Notes: generated from the letters alone by a model not told the origin. A stretch of 64,000 bases of DNA from Chryseobacterium kimseyorum (GCF_025971945.1 NZ_JAPDHW010000009.1:81337-145336); one strand, 5' to 3'. Counted from the first letter of the stretch, positions 34,549-43,780 are shown. Program-made: numbers and translations.

Positions 34549-34962
34549 ATGAAAAATTTCTTTTTAAGTCTCTGTACAGTTGCTGTTTTGGCATCGTGCG
34601 GAACGATGTCAAATACTTCATCTTCTAATAAAGTAGGTAAAGCCCAGCCATCGATCTCAAATACAAAATGGACTTTAGCGGATAATGTGAAAGGTAAAAC
34701 ACCAACTTTACAGATTGAAGGAACCAAAGTGAACGGAAACGCAGGTTGCAATAGTTATTTCGGAACACTATCTACAGATGCTGCTTCAGGAACTTTCACT
34801 GCTTCTCAGCTAGGTTCTACCAAAATGGCTTGTGATAATATGAGCGTTGAGCAGAATTTTATGAGTATGATGGGAAAAGCAAATAAGTATGTAGTTTCCG
34901 GAAATACTTTAGAATTGTATCAGGATAGTTTTTTGTTACTAAAATTTAACAAAGCTGAATAA
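34549..34962 (+). CDS. META-domain lipoprotein (HslJ-like)
   Basis: A 137-residue lipoprotein (lipobox VLASC, Cys16) with a short Ser/Asn linker and one META domain. Family features: the ISNTKWTLADN first strand, the GNAGCNSYFGT motif, the STKMACDNM motif and the LELYQDSFLLLKF final strands. META proteins such as HslJ are stress-linked envelope proteins of unclear biochemical role. It ends at a bidirectional terminator shared with the convergent gene. Confidence 0.85.
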   Translation: MKNFFLSLCTVAVLASCGTMSNTSSSNKVGKAQPSISNTKWTLADNVKGKTPTLQIEGTKVNGNAGCNSYFGTLSTDAASGTFTASQLGSTKMACDNMSVEQNFMSMMGKANKYVVSGNTLELYQDSFLLLKFNKAE

Positions 34963-34966
34963 AAAT

Positions 34967-34999
34967 AAAAAAGGAACTCAAATTTGAGTTCCTTTTTTT
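34967..34999. terminator. Bidirectional terminator
   Basis: A near-perfect palindrome centred on AACTCAAATTTGAGTT with A-run and T-run flanks, between convergent stop codons (34962 and 35016). Confidence 0.85.
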
Positions 35000-35015
35000 A
35001 TGCGTAATAAATTGA

Positions 35016-35255
35016 TTATTCTTCCTCTTCGTCGTCGTATTTTGCCAACTCTTCATCACACCATTTGAATGCAGCTTCTACTACTTTTGTAGCCTCGTCT
35101 GCCATAGTCTCTTCATCGTCGCCTTCTAGATCATCTAACCATTCAACTTCTTCTTCCTCAACATTCAATATGAATCTTGGATATTCTGTATGAACTACAA
35201 ATAAATCTTCAGGAAATTCCGAATTGTCTGCTAATAAAAACTTTGGTAATTTCAT
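35016..35255 (-). CDS. Small acidic conserved hypothetical protein
   Basis: A 79-residue protein, very acidic (the C-terminus is YDDEEEE), with a strand-rich front half (PKFLLADNSEFPEDLFVVHT, then PRFILNV) and a helical back half (ADEATKVVEAAFKWCDEEL). The clear start context and shared terminator support expression. I recall similar short proteins throughout Flavobacteriales without a known role. It is convergent with the META gene and upstream of the membrane glycosyltransferase-like gene in the same direction. Confidence 0.7.
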   Translation of the reverse strand: MKLPKFLLADNSEFPEDLFVVHTEYPRFILNVEEEEVEWLDDLEGDDEETMADEATKVVEAAFKWCDEELAKYDDEEEE

Positions 35256-35292
35256 TTTTTTAATGTTTAAACTTTCTCAAAGATATATAAAA

Positions 35293-36609
35293 TTATTGGT
35301 ATTTGTTCTTGTCGATTTTAATTTTTTGTAAAACTTTATACGGTGTAACCGTTGTTTTTTTTAAGGTATCGCTGGCTTTAAATGTAAAATCAATATTCGA
35401 ATTAACGCTGCTTATAAGTTCGGCGATCTGAACATCTTCCAGGTTCTCTAAGTCCTTTACATAAAACAGCAGCGGTTTATTTTCTAATTTTTCTGATTTT
35501 AAAAATTTGGTAATCTCTTTTCTGTTTTGAAGATAAAAACCTTTCGACAGCAGAGTAAACGCCAATCCTGATAGCAGGCTCAATGCTCCTATCATATAAG
35601 TTTTCAGTCCAAATACTTCTTTCATTTTTTTCAGATACACCAACCAGATTGGAAAGCTGAACGGGGATAATAAGCGATAGTCTAAAGGATCAATCCAGTA
35701 AAAATACTGTACAAAAAAAGTAAATGTAATTCCTGAAACACCGATCACAAGCATGAATTTTTCTGATTCTGAGAGTTTATTTTTAATAAACAGAAATACA
35801 ATGAGTAAGATATTTAAGATTCCGATCCCATAAATTGCATAATTGATTAATCCACCACCAGGATTTGCCATGTGTACAAATGGATTAAAACTGACAGCGA
35901 TCCCTTGAAACAACTCTGTAATCAGAATTGATGTCGGCTTGAGACCAACTTCCAGACTTTGTTCAAGATAATTTTCATTAAAATAATCAATAAATAAAAA
36001 TTTGTAAAGAACAACATATAGACAGGCTGCAGCAGCAGAAAACATAAAGACTTTTGCGTATTTTTCTTTGAAATAAAGCAAGCCGAACAATCCTGTTCCG
36101 CCAATTAAAAACAGGGCACTGTACCTGATATTATAGAGCAAAACTAAAATTGCCGTCAGATAAAAAAAGGCTTTCCATTTGATCATTTTTTCTTTAATAA
36201 TCAGATGAGAAATGTAAAGTAACGCGAAAACAAAAGGTAAAGTTAATGCTTCGCTTAGCGTCGCTGAAAAAATGCTTACAAAACTGAGTAATGAACATAG
36301 AATGATAGATTCTTTCAGATAAAAATTTTTCTTCCATGCAAAGAATATAATAAAAGCATAAGAAGCTAGCCCAACAATCTTACTGCTCCAGAATTCATCA
36401 AAACCAAATAAAGTGACGAAGGAAATACTTAGAGGATAACCTAAAGGAGTAATGGTATTGTCAACCATTGGCAAACCCTTGGCGAACCTCATAAACCTAA
36501 TAGAATCCGGACTTACTCTTCCTATTTCATTGAGTAAAAAACGCAAAATGGTCATCACTACTGTAATGATGACCATTGATATCTGAATGTATTTTTCTTT
36601 GATTTTCAT
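35293..36609 (-). CDS. Polytopic membrane protein, GT-C glycosyltransferase-like
   Basis: A 438-residue protein with about ten predicted transmembrane helices and a hydrophilic C-terminal tail (about 350-438). The first loop holds SPDSIRFMRFAKG and PLGYPL, which resemble the first periplasmic loop of GT-C enzymes, where an acidic residue is catalytic. A later loop has YWIDPLDYRLLSP, like the R/Y-rich loops of PMT/ArnT-type proteins. It may transfer a sugar from a polyprenyl-phosphate donor on the periplasmic side. No DUF is recognised with confidence. It is a single gene facing the small acidic gene. Confidence 0.6.
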   Translation of the reverse strand: MKIKEKYIQISMVIITVVMTILRFLLNEIGRVSPDSIRFMRFAKGLPMVDNTITPLGYPLSISFVTLFGFDEFWSSKIVGLASYAFIIFFAWKKNFYLKESIILCSLLSFVSIFSATLSEALTLPFVFALLYISHLIIKEKMIKWKAFFYLTAILVLLYNIRYSALFLIGGTGLFGLLYFKEKYAKVFMFSAAAACLYVVLYKFLFIDYFNENYLEQSLEVGLKPTSILITELFQGIAVSFNPFVHMANPGGGLINYAIYGIGILNILLIVFLFIKNKLSESEKFMLVIGVSGITFTFFVQYFYWIDPLDYRLLSPFSFPIWLVYLKKMKEVFGLKTYMIGALSLLSGLAFTLLSKGFYLQNRKEITKFLKSEKLENKPLLFYVKDLENLEDVQIAELISSVNSNIDFTFKASDTLKKTTVTPYKVLQKIKIDKNKYQ

Positions 36610-36701
36610 GAGAAAAGTGAAATTAGTGAATATTATCTCTCAAGTCAAATTAATTTTTGACAGATTAAAGTTTATAAGTGATAATACACCGAGTCACCTT
36701 C

Positions 36702-37595
36702 CTATTTTGCAAACATTTTTGCTACTTTTTCTGCTTTCTTGCTTTCAGAATAATCGTAGAAACCTTCTCCTGATTTCACACCCAGCTTTCCTGCCATTAC
36801 CATGTTTACCAATAATGGATTGGGCGCGTATTTTGGATTTTTAAAACCGTCGTACATCACATTTAGAATCGCTAAACAGACGTCAAGCCCGATGAAATCA
36901 GCCAGCTGTAGCGGTCCCATTGGATGCGCCATTCCCAGTTTCATAACGGTATCGATTTCTTCTACACCAGCAACGCCGTTGTATAAAGTTTCGATGGATT
37001 CATTGATCATCGGCATCAAAATTCTGTTAGCAACAAATCCTGGATAATCATTAACTTCTACAGGAACTTTTCCTAACGTTTTGCTCATTTCATAGATCGA
37101 GTCAAAAGTTTCTTTCGAAGTAGAGTATCCTTTGATAATCTCAACCAGTTTCATAATCGGAACAGGATTCATAAAGTGCATACCAATCACTTTATCTGCT
37201 CTTTTTGTGGCTGCTGCGATTTTAGTAATAGAAATTGAAGACGTATTGGTAGATAAGATGCAGTTTTCAGGTGCAAACTCGTCCATCTGAGCAAAGATTT
37301 TCAGTTTCAAATCCTGATTTTCGGTTGCAGCTTCCACTACAAGGTCAGCGTTTGTTACTGCATCTTTCAACGCTGTGAAAGTCTTGATATTTCCTAAAGT
37401 TTCTGATTTTTGTTCTTCAGTAAGGTTTCCCTTTGCAATTATTCTGTCAAGGTTGGTCGTGATTGTTTTCATTCCTCTGTCTAAAGCATCCTGAGATACA
37501 TCAACCAAATTTACACTAAAACCGCTCTGTGCGAATGTATGTGCAATACCATTTCCCATGGTTCCAGCCCCGATAACTACAATGTTTTTGATCAT
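36702..37595 (-). CDS. hbd: 3-hydroxybutyryl-CoA dehydrogenase
   Basis: A 297-residue NAD-dependent enzyme that oxidises (S)-3-hydroxyacyl-CoA to 3-ketoacyl-CoA. The Rossmann motif GAGTMGNGIA lies at residues 8-17, the catalytic histidine in IGMHFMNPVPIM, and the helical dimerisation domain (from about 185) begins PGFVANRILMPMINE. Length fits single-domain Hbd/PaaH. It overlaps the upstream gene by four bases (ATGA), so they are translationally coupled. No other beta-oxidation gene is in the window. Confidence 0.93.
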   Translation of the reverse strand: MIKNIVVIGAGTMGNGIAHTFAQSGFSVNLVDVSQDALDRGMKTITTNLDRIIAKGNLTEEQKSETLGNIKTFTALKDAVTNADLVVEAATENQDLKLKIFAQMDEFAPENCILSTNTSSISITKIAAATKRADKVIGMHFMNPVPIMKLVEIIKGYSTSKETFDSIYEMSKTLGKVPVEVNDYPGFVANRILMPMINESIETLYNGVAGVEEIDTVMKLGMAHPMGPLQLADFIGLDVCLAILNVMYDGFKNPKYAPNPLLVNMVMAGKLGVKSGEGFYDYSESKKAEKVAKMFAK

Positions 37596-38014
37596 TTTAA
37601 TTGTTCTTTTTTATTTGGAATTAAATTTTTAAGTTGAATGAGATCGCCTTTTTTTACCAGTTCTGTACTGCTGAAGTAAACTGTTCCGTCGCTGTTTTTC
37701 TTTTTAGAATTGTTCTGCGAATTCACAGTCGTCTCCAGACCTTTTACAAACTTCGTTCTCTTGCTTTTTGGAAGCGCGTCGATTCCCAGGTACAGAGCAA
37801 ATTCACCTTCTCTTCCTAAGCCAGACTGCCGGAAGATTTCAATGTTTTTTGCTTTAGATTTACCTTGAAACTTTTCAATGTAAGTCATCACCGGAGCTGT
37901 AGATGGAGTTCCACAACATATACTGTTATAGCTCAGTTTTAGATAGCTTTCACTTTTTTGAGCGAACAAAAATGTACAGCTTGAAAGTGCTAATATTAAT
38001 ATAATTTTTTTCAT
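37592..38014 (-). CDS. Small secreted hypothetical protein
   Basis: A 140-residue protein with a Sec signal (residues 1-19, CTFLFAQ). A vicinal cysteine pair lies in YNSICCGTPS, and the mature protein is basic and strand-rich with a lysine/asparagine-rich segment (NSQNNSKKKNSDG). No domain was recognised. It overlaps the hbd start by four bases, but the exported nature makes a shared pathway unlikely. Confidence 0.65.
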   Translation of the reverse strand: MKKIILILALSSCTFLFAQKSESYLKLSYNSICCGTPSTAPVMTYIEKFQGKSKAKNIEIFRQSGLGREGEFALYLGIDALPKSKRTKFVKGLETTVNSQNNSKKKNSDGTVYFSSTELVKKGDLIQLKNLIPNKKEQLK

Positions 38015-38044
38015 ATAATCTGTTTTAAAAATAAGCTTTAATAT

Positions 38045-38923
38045 TTACTTGCTAAAATCATCCCAAACTGCTTTTGAAATATCTGAAATTATTTTGCAGT
38101 TTACCACATTAGATTCTGTGGAATTGCTTACAAATACGGCAATTGCGTACTGTTTTCCATTAGGTAAAGTGACGATAGCGATCTCATTTTCTGCACCGGT
38201 TAATCCTGCATCATTTTTTCCTGAAGATCCCGTTTTTCTGGCAACGGGTGTGTTTTTTGGAAGTTGCTCTACTAATTTATTCAATCCTGTGGACGTCGAT
38301 AACATAACTTTCATTAAGTACTCTGTTGATCTTTTCGAAAGCAGTTTTCCGTCACTGAATTTCTTTAAAACATCAACTGCAGATTGTGTTGTGCTGTAAT
38401 TTTTATACTGCAAACTCCAGTCTTTATGCATTTCTGCCTCGCTGTTTTTAATCTGGAAATTCTTCACTCCCTTTGAGTTCATAAACTTCTGTACCGTTTG
38501 TGTGCCGCCAAGCAATTTCAGCAAAATATCACAACCGTTGTTATCACTTTTCGCGACTGTAAGTTCTAAAATTTCACTTAAAGGAACATCTACACCGCCA
38601 TTTGGGTATTTGTCCCGCAATGGAGACCAGGTGTTTTCAAGTAAATTGGATCGATCTAAATGAATTTTTTGATCTAGTGAAAGTTTTCCTTGATCCACGA
38701 AATCCAGGACGGCTGCTGCAATATGAAATTTAAAAACACTCTGCATCGGAAGTTTTTTGTCTGCATTCCGACTGTATCTAAAACCATTCTCAAAGCCCAA
38801 TACAGAAACTCCTACTGTAGCATTTTTATTTAAAAGAATATCGCCGATTTTATTATCGAGACTTAAATTTTGTCCAAAATTAAAGATGGATACAAAAAGA
38901 AACAGCAGAATTAATTTTTTCAT
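38045..38923 (-). CDS. Class A (subclass A2) extended-spectrum-type beta-lactamase
   Basis: A 292-residue periplasmic serine beta-lactamase with a Sec signal (FNFGQ). All active-site motifs are present: S-x-x-K as SVFK (Ser62, Lys65), SDN (126-128), the omega-loop glutamate in SEAEM (Glu162 by analogy with PER-1), and KTG (230-232). The omega-loop phrase EMHKDWSLQY and general layout place it in subclass A2 with PER, VEB, CfxA and the Chryseobacterium CGA/CIA enzymes. It is probably the intrinsic chromosomal enzyme acting on cephalosporins. Exact variant and spectrum are not assignable by eye. Confidence 0.9.
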   Translation of the reverse strand: MKKLILLFLFVSIFNFGQNLSLDNKIGDILLNKNATVGVSVLGFENGFRYSRNADKKLPMQSVFKFHIAAAVLDFVDQGKLSLDQKIHLDRSNLLENTWSPLRDKYPNGGVDVPLSEILELTVAKSDNNGCDILLKLLGGTQTVQKFMNSKGVKNFQIKNSEAEMHKDWSLQYKNYSTTQSAVDVLKKFSDGKLLSKRSTEYLMKVMLSTSTGLNKLVEQLPKNTPVARKTGSSGKNDAGLTGAENEIAIVTLPNGKQYAIAVFVSNSTESNVVNCKIISDISKAVWDDFSK

Positions 38924-38958
38924 AATGAGGTTTTTATAGTGAATTTTTTATTTAAAAT

Positions 38959-38987
38959 AAATCCCTTTTAGACTCTAAAAGGGATTT
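38959..38987 (-). terminator. Terminator downstream of the GH5 gene
   Basis: A perfect 12-bp stem AAATCCCTTTTA / TAAAAGGGATTT with a five-base loop. On the minus strand it follows the GH5 stop codon. Confidence 0.75.
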
Positions 38988-39005
38988 GCAATTTAATATT
39001 TTTTC

Positions 39006-40727
39006 TTACTTCAATTCAAAAGAATTTAAATTGACACCATTATTTTCAAAGTAAACTCTGATTTTATTTTCTCCTTTTTTTAGATTTATTCCTTTTACAG
39101 AGAAGGTTTTCCAGATTTCATCTCCGCCGGTTGAACTTAAAGAAATCTTGGCCAATTGTTTTCCGGCAGCATCCTCAATCCTGATTTTCGCATCGGTAAT
39201 GCTTGAGTATTTAATGTCAAAAATAAATGCTCTTTCTGTTTTTGAATTAATTGTGTACTGCAGCCATTCTCCGGTCTCGGTCTTACCAACGTAATATTGA
39301 CTGTCCTTTGTTTTATAAATATCAACTCCATCATTTCTCAGCTGATTTCCAGAATTCCATTCAGATCTTTTCGCCGGATCGCTCACCCAAAGATTGATAA
39401 AATCATTATCCTGATAAGCAGAACCTATTCTACCCAAATCGTAATCGGTGGCAAAGATTTTTCCCGGAGCCTGATGATTTTTAAAAGGTTTTGTAGAGCC
39501 ATCTTTTGTCTGTCTGAACATCGCATCAATTACATCATTTTTGATTTCAACATTATTAAATTTATAATTTTCGGCAATCTGCATCAGGGCTTTTGATGCA
39601 AAATCTTTAGATGGTTTTTCTCCTCCGTTTTTCCAGTAATCCAACAGTTTTTGATATTCCGGAGTGATTTTTACGTTGGTAACTCCTGCTATATTATCGA
39701 TTTTTTTCATTGGCCAAAACGCATAACCTATATTATGTCTGTCTAAAAGCTGAATCAGCTCTGTAAACCATACATTGGAATTTTCCCCCGTTTCACCTAA
39801 CCAGATGGGCATATTGTGTTTTTCTCTGAGATCTAAAGCAAATTTCACTGTTTCATCATTATTATAATTCCAGTACTTATGGAAACTAAAGGCCATATTG
39901 TCGTCCCAAATTGGAATTAATCCGTTGTAATTGTTTCCCCAACCGTTTCCTTCAAGAAAAATAATATGTTTTTTATCCACTTCACGGATCGCTTCTGTGA
40001 TTTCTTTCTGTAATTTCCAAAGTGGTGCATTAGACATTTCGTCAGTGCCATTTGGGTTTTTCCCGGTAAAGTTGATATTGGGTTCGTTGATTAAATCGTA
40101 CCCTCCAATCCACGGTTCATTTTTATATCGTTCTGCTAATTTTTTCCATAACGCAATGGTTTTCTTTTGGTTTTCTTCATTTTCCCAAAGCGACGGTTTC
40201 GATTTGTCATTATCTGAAATGTTCACGTCATTTCCCTGCCCGCCCGGAACAGCGTGAAGGTCTAAGATTAAGTAAATTTTATTGTTTTTACACCATTTCA
40301 ATAAATCATCAGTCATTTTGAAGCCTTCTTCCAGCCACGTGTTTTGGCCCTTTACCGGCTCCTTTTCAATGGGAAGCGTGTATAGATTATAATGCATGGG
40401 AAGGCGTACAGAATTAAAACCTGACTTGGCTAGAAAATCAATATCCTGCTTTGTAATTCCGTTTTTTAAATAAGCTTTGTAAAAATTCTCCATTCCATCC
40501 TGACCGATCAGTTCTGCAATTTTTTCCTTGATCTTATATTGCGGGCCGGCAAAATCTGCTGTTTTCAGCATATAACCTTCCTGCAACATCCAACCACCTA
40601 AACCAAGACCTCTAAGCTGAATGTTTTCGCCTCTGTCATTGACAATTTTTTTTCCGTTGGTCTTGAGTAGCTGTGATGTCCCAAATTGAGACAATAAAAG
40701 TGCGGATAATAGGATGGTTCTTTTCAT
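39006..40727 (-). CDS. GH5-family endoglucanase-like enzyme with C-terminal carbohydrate-binding domain
   Basis: A 573-residue exported protein with a Sec signal (QFGTSQ). The GH5 barrel spans about 20-370: RGLGLGGWMLQEG, SVRLPMHY, the acid/base Glu215 in DLINEPN, FHKYW, and the nucleophile Glu312 in WLGETGEN. After a linker, residues of about 440-573 form a jelly-roll module of CBM6/CBM35 type (YYVGKTETGEWLQYTI, the AKIRIEDAAGKQL strand, KKGENKIRVYF, ending LNSFELK). Substrate is probably a beta-glucan. It is not next to the polysaccharide locus and has its own terminator. Confidence 0.87.
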   Translation of the reverse strand: MKRTILLSALLLSQFGTSQLLKTNGKKIVNDRGENIQLRGLGLGGWMLQEGYMLKTADFAGPQYKIKEKIAELIGQDGMENFYKAYLKNGITKQDIDFLAKSGFNSVRLPMHYNLYTLPIEKEPVKGQNTWLEEGFKMTDDLLKWCKNNKIYLILDLHAVPGGQGNDVNISDNDKSKPSLWENEENQKKTIALWKKLAERYKNEPWIGGYDLINEPNINFTGKNPNGTDEMSNAPLWKLQKEITEAIREVDKKHIIFLEGNGWGNNYNGLIPIWDDNMAFSFHKYWNYNNDETVKFALDLREKHNMPIWLGETGENSNVWFTELIQLLDRHNIGYAFWPMKKIDNIAGVTNVKITPEYQKLLDYWKNGGEKPSKDFASKALMQIAENYKFNNVEIKNDVIDAMFRQTKDGSTKPFKNHQAPGKIFATDYDLGRIGSAYQDNDFINLWVSDPAKRSEWNSGNQLRNDGVDIYKTKDSQYYVGKTETGEWLQYTINSKTERAFIFDIKYSSITDAKIRIEDAAGKQLAKISLSSTGGDEIWKTFSVKGINLKKGENKIRVYFENNGVNLNSFELK

Positions 40728-41216
40728 AAGTTAAATTTTAAATAGTAGGGAGAAGTATTGGGTATTTTGATTTTAACAAATATATTTAAAATTTGTTGAA
40801 AATAATTTCATTTTAAATTAAGTTTAAAGGAAATCAAAAAACGGAATCATTGGATTCCGTTTTAGATATTTATGCATACTTGATTTTAGTCCGAGGTCGT
40901 CGAAAAACTGATGGCCAAATTCAACATATAGATGATTGTTCATCATATCATTATAACAGTTCACATTTCTTTCTGTCAGAGAAAAAAGTTTACATTCTTC
41001 GCGAAATAAGAAGTCGAGAGGAATGTCATTATCCTTCAAAAAAACGGCTGTATTCCTCTCTGTCAAAACTAAAATCAGATTGAAGATCATCAGAATAAGT
41101 AATTTACGTTGTCAAAATCATTTTTGGCTTTCTAACGCTGTTCAAAACAGGAGAAATCATTGCTTTTGGTAAAGGAAACTAAAGTATCAGTATAAGAATG
41201 GAAAAACTTATCTCAC
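40728..41216. other. Intergenic region: GH5 promoter and a terminator
   Basis: On the minus strand TATATTTG (40784 to 40777) is an exact -7 element 50 bases ahead of the GH5 gene. A terminator (40836-40863) lies beyond it. The remaining 350 bases to the Gfo/Idh gene show only weak small frames (one of 88 codons on the minus strand, discussed among rejected items). Confidence 0.45.
40836..40863 (-). terminator. Terminator downstream of the Gfo/Idh region
   Basis: Stem AAAACGGAATC / GATTCCGTTTT with an ATTG loop. On the minus strand it is followed by TTTTTTG. It would end transcripts coming from the oxidoreductase gene about 350 bases upstream, implying a long 3' tail. Confidence 0.6.
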
Positions 41217-42179
41217 TTAACTGATCAGTTTCATAATCTCCAGGGCCACTTTCAAAGCTTCTGTTCCGTCCTCCAAAGAAACTTCCACATTTTTATCTTC
41301 CAAAATTGCATCTGCAAAAGAATTCAGTTCGTCCAGAATTGCGTTATTCGGCTGAATATTAGGATATTCAAATAAAATCTGATTCTTTTCTCCTTCGGCA
41401 TTTTCAATAATCATATCAAATGGAGTAGGATTTTCGGGAGCATCCTTCATTCTGATCACCTCAGCTTTCTTCTCCAGGAAATCTACAGAAACATAAGCAT
41501 CTTTCTGGAAGAATCTACTTTTTCTCATTGCCTTCATCGAGATTCTTGATGTGGTAAGATTGGCAACGCATCCATTTTCAAACTCAATTCTTGCATTCGC
41601 AATATCCGGGCTTTTACTCACCACACATACGCCGCTTGCATGAATGTTTTTAACTTTAGATTTTACAACGCTCAGTAAAATATCCAGATCGTGAATCATT
41701 AAATCTAAAACTACAGAAACATCTGTTCCGCGGGGATTAAATTCGGCCAAACGGTGAATTTCAATAAACATTGGGTTTTGAATATAATCTTTGGCTCCGA
41801 TAAACGCAGGATTGTACCGCTCTACGTGACCCACCTGCGCTTTAATGCCATGTTCACGGCATTTGTAAAGAATTTCTTCAGCCTGTTCCAGCGTTTGGGT
41901 AATGGGTTTTTCTATGAAAAAGTGAAGACCTTTATCGATCGCTTTCAAAGCATAATCATAGTGATAAAGCGTTGGCGTAACGATATCCAACATGTCGATT
42001 TGATTTAATAAATCTTCAAGGTTCTCAAAATATTTGTAACCGAATTCAGCTTCCAGTTTTTTACCGTTCTCGGAATCTTTATCATGAAAACCGATAAAAT
42101 TGTACTTATCTGACTGATTTAGAAGTTTCAAATGTATTTTTCCCAAATGTCCGGCACCCACCAAACCTGCTTTCAACAT
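41217..42179 (-). CDS. Gfo/Idh/MocA-family oxidoreductase
   Basis: A 320-residue NAD(P)-dependent oxidoreductase. The N-terminal Rossmann fold starts GLVGAGHLGKIH (5-16), the family E-K-P motif is in FFIEKPIT (about 90-97), and the C-terminal alpha/beta domain follows with the catalytic-lysine region replaced by the usual D-x-x-x-H (DLMIHDLD, about 161-168). The substrate is probably a sugar or inositol derivative but cannot be named. It diverges from pcm across a 131-base region. Confidence 0.85.
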   Translation of the reverse strand: MLKAGLVGAGHLGKIHLKLLNQSDKYNFIGFHDKDSENGKKLEAEFGYKYFENLEDLLNQIDMLDIVTPTLYHYDYALKAIDKGLHFFIEKPITQTLEQAEEILYKCREHGIKAQVGHVERYNPAFIGAKDYIQNPMFIEIHRLAEFNPRGTDVSVVLDLMIHDLDILLSVVKSKVKNIHASGVCVVSKSPDIANARIEFENGCVANLTTSRISMKAMRKSRFFQKDAYVSVDFLEKKAEVIRMKDAPENPTPFDMIIENAEGEKNQILFEYPNIQPNNAILDELNSFADAILEDKNVEVSLEDGTEALKVALEIMKLIS

Positions 42180-42242
42180 AGCTTTTTAATTTTTGTAAAT
42201 ATACTAATTTTCGGTATTCAGAAATAGATGATAGGTTTTAGG

Positions 42243-42273
42243 TTGACAAATATTGATTGTTTTAGTATTTTTG
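42243..42273 (+). promoter_or_regulatory. pcm promoter
   Basis: TTG (42243-42245), a 20-base spacer and TATTTTTG (42266-42273), an excellent match to the Bacteroidota promoter. The leader to ATG 42311 is about 30 bases. Confidence 0.65.
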
Positions 42274-42310
42274 TGATAAACTAGTTCCTCATAAACAATA
42301 TAACTATCTG

Positions 42311-42964
42311 ATGACGCACGATTCGTTTGCACACAAAGGGAAAAGAAAAATTTTAGTTGAATATCTTCGTCAGAGAATTGGGATCTCAGATCCTAACGTT
42401 CTTTCGGCGATGAACGAAGTTCCGAGACATCTTTTTATCGAAAGTATTTTTGAAGATTTTGCCTATGAAGACCGTGCATTTCCCATTTTAGCGCATCAGA
42501 CAATTTCTCATCCGTCTACGGTTGCCGAGCAGTCTGAGCTTTTACAGCTAAAAGAAGGTGAAAAAGTGCTTGAAATAGGAACCGGATGTGGCTATCAAAC
42601 TGCTGTACTCCTAGCAATGAAAGGACTCGTTTACACCGTTGAAAGGCAGAAAGATTTATTTGATTATTCTAAAAAGAAATTCAGAGAATTACATATGTAT
42701 CCAAAATTTCAGAGTTTTGGTGATGGTTTTGCCGGACTCCCGACTTTTGCGCCATTCGATAAAATTATTGTAACCTGCGGAGCAGCAGTTTTACCCACGG
42801 AATTATTAAAGCAATTAAAAGTGGGCGGAAAAATGGTAATTCCATTAGGTCCGACTGATGAACAGGTTTTATACAGATTCACAAAAATTTCTCCGACAGA
42901 AATTGAAAAGGAAGAATTTGGAGCGTATAAATTTGTACCAATGCTGAACAATACAAATCAGTAA
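42311..42964 (+). CDS. pcm: Protein-L-isoaspartate O-methyltransferase
   Basis: A 217-residue SAM-dependent repair enzyme that methylates isoaspartyl residues in damaged proteins. Motifs: VPRHLFI, the conserved HQTISHPSTVA segment, SAM motif I VLEIGTGCGYQTA (about 93-105), and the post-motif region FDKIIVTCGA. All are normal in order and spacing. The DUF1801 gene begins two bases after its stop, so the two are one operon. Confidence 0.94.
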   Translation: MTHDSFAHKGKRKILVEYLRQRIGISDPNVLSAMNEVPRHLFIESIFEDFAYEDRAFPILAHQTISHPSTVAEQSELLQLKEGEKVLEIGTGCGYQTAVLLAMKGLVYTVERQKDLFDYSKKKFRELHMYPKFQSFGDGFAGLPTFAPFDKIIVTCGAAVLPTELLKQLKVGGKMVIPLGPTDEQVLYRFTKISPTEIEKEEFGAYKFVPMLNNTNQ

Positions 42965-42966
42965 AT

Positions 42967-43362
42967 ATGATTAATCCCGATATTCTTGATTACAACAACA
43001 GTCAGTCAGATTCAGATGAAGCCATCTGTACTTTGCTTTCAGAGATCATTGAAGCTGAACTGAAAGATTCAGAAAATAAAATCTGGCACAGTCATCCGGT
43101 TTGGTTTTTAGAAGAAAATCCTATTGTAGGATACAGCAGACAGAAAAAAGGAATCCGTCTTATGTTTTGGAGTGGGAAATCTTTTCATGAAGTACAACTG
43201 AATGTGGAAGGTGAGAAATTTCAGGACGCATCTATATTTTATAATGACAGAAATGAAGTTGATGAAAGAGACGTGAAACGTTGGCTTCAGAAATCAATTG
43301 AAATTCAGTGGGATTACAAAAATCTTGTGAAAAGGAAAGGTGAATTAATCAGGTTGAAATAA
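42967..43362 (+). CDS. DUF1801-family protein
   Basis: A 131-residue protein with the DUF1801 (YdhG-like) pattern: KIWHSHPVWFLEENPIVGYSRQ-type core (here split for length: KIWHSHPVWF then NPIVGYSRQKKG), followed by IRLMFWSGKSF and a C-terminal helical segment. The family binds iron-siderophore or small ligands in some members, but no role is established here. It is translationally close to pcm. Confidence 0.65.
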   Translation: MINPDILDYNNSQSDSDEAICTLLSEIIEAELKDSENKIWHSHPVWFLEENPIVGYSRQKKGIRLMFWSGKSFHEVQLNVEGEKFQDASIFYNDRNEVDERDVKRWLQKSIEIQWDYKNLVKRKGELIRLK

Positions 43363-43453
43363 TCTGTATTTTCATTAATAAAATAAAAAGACTTAGCGGT
43401 TTCGGAATAAAAATTGGATTCATTTTCAAACCTAATCACTAAATCTTATTATT

Positions 43454-43723
43454 ATGGACACGAACAGATTCAAATCGTCACACGATTTCAGTAACGTTGA
43501 AAAAAATCTCCACAATAATCCGGGCTACAGTGTAGAAAGTTTTTCTCAGCAGGCTAAAGATTATATCAACGATATGCGCAGTCAGAATCAGGAAGCAACC
43601 AAACAGGGCTTTCTGTCTCACGCTCAGAAAAGAGCTCATGAAGTTTGGGAAGAAATTCAAGGGATGGCTTCTGAAGCCTGGGATAAAAGCTCGGATCATT
43701 CTAAGGCTGAGGAAAAGAAATAA
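43454..43723 (+). CDS. Small hydrophilic stress-type hypothetical protein
   Basis: An 89-residue, highly charged and probably largely helical protein (NNPGYSVESFSQQAKDYIND, then KRAHEVWEEIQGMASEAW, ending SKAEEKK). It lacks a signal peptide or cysteine and resembles small general-stress proteins of the CsbD type in composition, though not in motif. It has its own terminator at 43745-43780. Confidence 0.6.
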   Translation: MDTNRFKSSHDFSNVEKNLHNNPGYSVESFSQQAKDYINDMRSQNQEATKQGFLSHAQKRAHEVWEEIQGMASEAWDKSSDHSKAEEKK

Positions 43724-43744
43724 TGACTAACAATACAATCGAAG

Positions 43745-43780
43745 AAACTTCACTTTTTATAAAGGAGTGAGGTTTTTTTT
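43745..43780 (+). terminator. Terminator of the small hydrophilic gene
   Basis: An 11-bp stem AAACTTCACTT / GAGTGAGGTTT (two G-U pairs) followed by a run of T. Confidence 0.75.

Noticed and set aside
40850..41083. Plus-strand frame overlapping the same stretch
   Set aside because: No recognisable sequence and no promoter. A by-product of an AT-rich region.
40824..41090. Small 88-codon minus-strand frame
   Set aside because: The last codons lie inside and beyond a strong terminator hairpin with T-run, and no domain or ribosome-binding context is seen. It is probably chance.
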